This document shows positions 60,719-64,000 of a DNA stretch of 64,000 nucleotides, piece after piece. A model generated the notes under the pieces. The model saw nothing but the letters and a program-made list of their open reading frames with translations. It was not told where the DNA came from and ran no database searches. The number at the start of each line of letters is the position of its first letter. The stretch's first letter is position 1. The DNA comes from Trichaptum fuscoviolaceum (taxonomy: Eukaryota > Basidiomycota > Agaricomycetes > Hymenochaetales > Trichaptaceae). The stretch is taken from assembly GCA_910574455.1 (NCBI GenBank), contig CAJSYZ010000002.1, positions 5,667,671-5,731,670 on the forward strand, given 5' to 3'. A program made the translations under genes and the position numbers.

Positions 60719-60727
60719 CTATAAATA
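60719..60727 (+). promoter_or_regulatory. TATA-like box of TPR gene 5
   Basis: CTATAAATA starts 72 nt before the ATG at 60791. Confidence 0.5.
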
Positions 60728-60790
60728 TCTGGACAGTATAACTTCAGGCCAACGACGATTACAGCCGCTTGCAACCTACGTTGTTCCACC

Positions 60791-63495
60791 ATGACCAACT
60801 ATCCACCTGATCTTGCATCCAGCTCGATGTCCCCTCAAGGCCTCCAGGATTCTTTGGAAGAGGTGAGATTTCAGTTTCATGGTGTTTTAAACAAAGAATT
60901 GCGATTGACTCGCGTGACTCACAGCTCCGGCGAAAGCAAGACAGTATGCAAGCGGACATACGACTCCTGAAGAATGCCGCCCGCCCGCATGCACCAACAG
61001 AGAACGATCCCCATGTAGACGATCGGTCAGAGGCTGAGGAAGTTGAGGTGGGGCAAAGGCAGAGGGAACATCGCAGTGATCTCGACAACGCTACACTTCA
61101 CATCGTGTGTTTCCCATCTTTCCTTGACCTTTCCGTTTTCGCGATTTGAAACCTCACATATGCACTATAGGTCCTCACCCACACTACAAGGGAAGAAAAT
61201 CTCGTCCTCCTGCGCCATAAACTTCGCACACTTCAGATGGCGCTTGATTCAGGCGCTCTGTACTCAGACTCAATTCCGGACACGGCGAACGACTATGATC
61301 TTGCAGCCAGCGATGCTTTCCATGATGTTGTTCAAGACCCTTCTGCGTTTGGGCGACAACCGAACGCTTCGATGAAAGTCGTTGCTTTGCTTGACAAGTT
61401 ACAGGACCCAGACTTCATCGCGACCACATCAACGCTCGTGTTGTTCGTAAGAGCAGATGGACTGTCGTCGTCTCTGCGCTCGCTCAATCTACATGAGGAA
61501 GCGCTGCAGCTCTGTACGGTAGCTCACGAAATCGTTCGAAAACTCTCACAGAGCAGACAAGCCCTTTACCGAAAATATCTTGCTAGATCTTGGTTGACCC
61601 TATCGGCTTGTCATTGCGATATGGGCCGCCTAGATGACGCGGTTTCTGATAGCAGAGAAGCAGTGAAGATATGGGGAACACTCGCTGAGATAGACCCTGA
61701 TGTGTTCAGCTTCAAATTTGCAAGGTCTCTGGAGCTTCTGTCCTCCGAGTTTGAAAGCGCGGGGAAGACGTACGAGGCGCTTGCGTTAATTCAGCAAGTA
61801 GAACAGATATACCGAGTGTTGGCCGGCGTTGATCCGGAGACCTATAATCCATATCTTGCGTCCTGTCTGCACGATTTGGTTTTTCGCCTCAGGAGCAATC
61901 TGTCGCATTGCCTCAGTATCGCAGGGAAGATAGACGAGGCGCTTCCACCAATCCAGGAATCAGTGGATATATATCGAGTGCTAGCTGAGGCTGATCCCGG
62001 CGCGTTCAAGAACAATCTTGCATCATCGCTGAACAATCTGTCGGTTTGCCTCCGTGACGCAGGGAAGATAGACGAGGCGCTTCCTCCAATCCAGGAGGTG
62101 GTGGAGATTCGTAGAGCGCTTGCCGAGTCTAATCCCGGCGCGTTCAACGAGCTTGCATCATCTCTCAACAATCTGTCGAATCGTCTCCGTGCCGCAGGGA
62201 AGATAGTCGAGGCGCTTCCACCGATCCAGGAGGCAGTGGAGATCCATAGAGTGTTGTTTGAGTCTAATCCCGGCGCGTTCAAGAACGCTCTTGCAATGTC
62301 TCTGAGCATTCTGTCGCTTTGCCTCAGTTATGCAGGGAAGATAGACGAGGCGCTTCCACCAATCCGAGAGTCGGTGGATATTAGTAGAGCACTAGCCGAG
62401 TCTAATCCCGGCGCGTTTAAGGACGATCTTGCACGGTCTCTGAACACTCTGTCGGTTTGCCTCCGTGACGCAGGGAGAATAGACGAGGCGCTTCCACCAA
62501 TCCAGGAATCGGTGGATATATATCGAGTGCTAGCTGAGGCTGATCCCGGCGCATTCAAGAACAATCTTGCATCATCGCTGACCATTCTGTCGCTTTGCCT
62601 CCGTGACGCAGGGAGAATAGACGAGGCGCTTCCACCAATCCGAGAGTCGGTGGATATTAGTAGAGCACTAGCCGAGTCTAATCCCGGCGCGTTTAAGGAA
62701 GATCTTGCACGGTCTCTGAACACTCTGTCGCTTTGCCTCAGTGACGCAGGGAGAATAGACGAGGCGCTTCCACCAATCCAGGAATCGGTGGATATATATC
62801 GAGTGCTAGCTGAGGCTGATCCCGGCGCATTCAAGAACAATCTTGCATCATCGCTGAACATTCTGTCGCTTTGCCTCCGTGACGCAGGGAGAATAGACGA
62901 GGCGCTTCCACCAACCCGGGAAGCAGTGCAGATCCGTAGAGCACTAGCCGAGTCTAATCCCGGCGCGTTTAAGGAAGATCTTGCACGGTCTCTGAACACT
63001 CTGTCGGTTTGCCTCCGTGACGCAGGGAGAATAGACGAGGCGCTTCCACCAATCCAGGAATCGGTGGATATATATCGAGTGCTAGCTGAGGCTGATCCCG
63101 GCGCATTCAAGAACAATCTTGCATCATCGCTGAACATTCTGTCGGTTTGCCTCCGTGACGCAGGGAGAATAGACGAGGCGCTTCCACCAATCCGAGAGTC
63201 GGTGGATATTAGTAGAGCACTAGCCGAGTCTAATCCCGACGCGTTTAAGAAAGATCTTGCACGGTCTCTGAACACTCTGTCGGTTTGCCTCCGTGACGCA
63301 GGGAGAATAGACGAGGCGCTTCCACCAATCCAGGAAGCAGTGGTTCTGTACAGGCAACTCTTTGGACAATACCCAGATCCTTTCCGACAAGATCTCGCGA
63401 ATGCACTCGACGTTCTTCGACGCCGGTATGAAGCCATCGGGAATACGGAGGAAGCTCAGAATGCACGTGAAGAGGCTCACAGGATTCGAGGCTAA
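60791..63495 (+). CDS. TPR-repeat protein 5 (three exons, about 858 aa, higher-order repeats)
   Basis: Exons 60791-60862, 60925-61104 and 61171-63495 join in phase 0. The N-terminus MTNYPPDLASS resembles TPR gene 2, while the body resembles genes 1 and 4. From about 61935 there are eleven 46-aa TPR units; one is shortened by a residue (GAFNELASS). Units after 62487 alternate between two types (QESVDIYRVLAEADPGAFK and RESVDISRALAESNPGAFK), giving a 276-bp dimer repeated about three times with almost no divergence. This indicates very recent expansion or homogenisation. The C-terminus is intact (GNTEEAQNAREE..RIRG). A protein-interaction scaffold is inferred from the fold; partners are unknown. 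No nucleotide-binding or effector domain is seen. Confidence 0.82.
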
Positions 63496-64000
63496 CATTA
63501 TACGTAATCGTTTACGCTCGTTCGTAGGAGTCACTTTAGTCTTTTGCGTTGTGTACTAGAACCTCGATATGCATTTTATCATTAAATTAGAACAGATGTA
63601 CATATGTTATTACAGATTATGTATGTCTCTTGGATGATAACATCTGCAATCGTTCTGGTATACACTAGTCGGGACATCGTATAATATCTCGTTCATTCAT
63701 CAACAAAGTGAGGTGGTAGCAGCGGAAATCCAGCACGGTAGAGTATGCGAGAAAGATAGGGAGTGTAAATCAATTTGCTCTTCGGTTGACAAAGTTAGAT
63801 GCGCAGTGCTTGCTCAATGAAGACGGTTTTTGGCCTGTCCCAGTCGAAGCAACATATCACTCCGCAGTTCTACTTTTAGCATGGTAGATCATTTTGTTGC
63901 ATCTTAGAGGATGGGGGAAGGAACAGCGGCCAGAGGCTCGGGTTGCGAGGCACGGTTTGGTCAATGTGCCTTTGCCTCCCAAGACTGTTCAAGTCAGCAA
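63496..64000. repeat. 3' flank of TPR gene 5
   Basis: Nearly identical to 47936-48440, the 3' flank of TPR gene 3. It runs off the window. Confidence 0.65.

Noticed and set aside
62328..63437. Long antisense open frame (369 codons) opposite TPR gene 5
   Set aside because: Same repeat shadow effect as opposite gene 1.
3080..63466. CRISPR-like reading of the regular TPR DNA repeats
   Set aside because: The repeats are coding, 138 nt long, contiguous and in a eukaryotic genome.
3360..63495. NLR (NB-ARC or NACHT) receptors
   Set aside because: No P-loop, Walker B or related motif precedes the TPRs in any of the five genes, so only resemblance of the repeat behaviour is claimed.

Overview
The window looks like a repeat-rich stretch of a basidiomycete (Agaricomycete-type) genome. 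The grounds are introns of about 50-70 nt with GT..AG ends, a Plavaka-family DNA transposase whose family is typical of Agaricomycetes, families of highly repetitive TPR proteins, and a dCMP deaminase split into seven short exons. I cannot name the species. I saw no tRNA, rRNA or CRISPR array.

Layout. (a) 1-17080 and 43287-64000 hold a dispersed array of one repeated unit: a decayed lysine-methyltransferase-like gene (METTL21/EEF2KMT type), a conserved spacer, a three-exon TPR gene with a TATA-like box, and a conserved 3' flank. Intact or nearly intact TPR genes lie at 3360-5614, 10454-13186, 51243-52807 and 60791-63495. Relics lie at 300-1080 and 7980-8200. (b) A fifth TPR gene starts at 15929 with a different N-terminal helical domain and ends at 47935. 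Three separate insertions split it, and its reading frame joins across all of them. (c) The largest insertion (17081-43286, 26.2 kb) is flanked by an 11-bp direct repeat. It contains a 24.9-kb Plavaka-type transposon (18371-43275) with 77-bp terminal inverted repeats. (d) A 2.24-kb insertion (43610-45850) carries a captured PPR-gene fragment. (e) A 1,036-bp insertion (46436-47471) has a TA duplication. (f) 54520-60090 holds a BSD2/Ndfip-like relic, an apparently intact dCMP deaminase gene and low-complexity sequence.

The large transposon carries, on the minus strand, a protein of unknown function, three tandem genes for trypsin-fold (PA clan) proteins that share a private N-terminal module, and a nine-exon transposase. 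On the plus strand, divergent from the transposase, lies a lysine-rich, acidic-tailed companion gene. A truncated LINE end sits inside. The protease array is unusual cargo and shows gene-conversion patterns between copies. In at least one copy, CpG-to-TpG changes created a stop codon.

The TPR genes have nearly identical 46-residue repeats, 276-bp higher-order repeats and variable N-termini. These traits resemble the repeat domains of fungal NLR-type receptors, although no nucleotide-binding domain is visible. The most notable system here is the giant protease-bearing Plavaka element and the thrice-interrupted TPR gene that records successive insertions.
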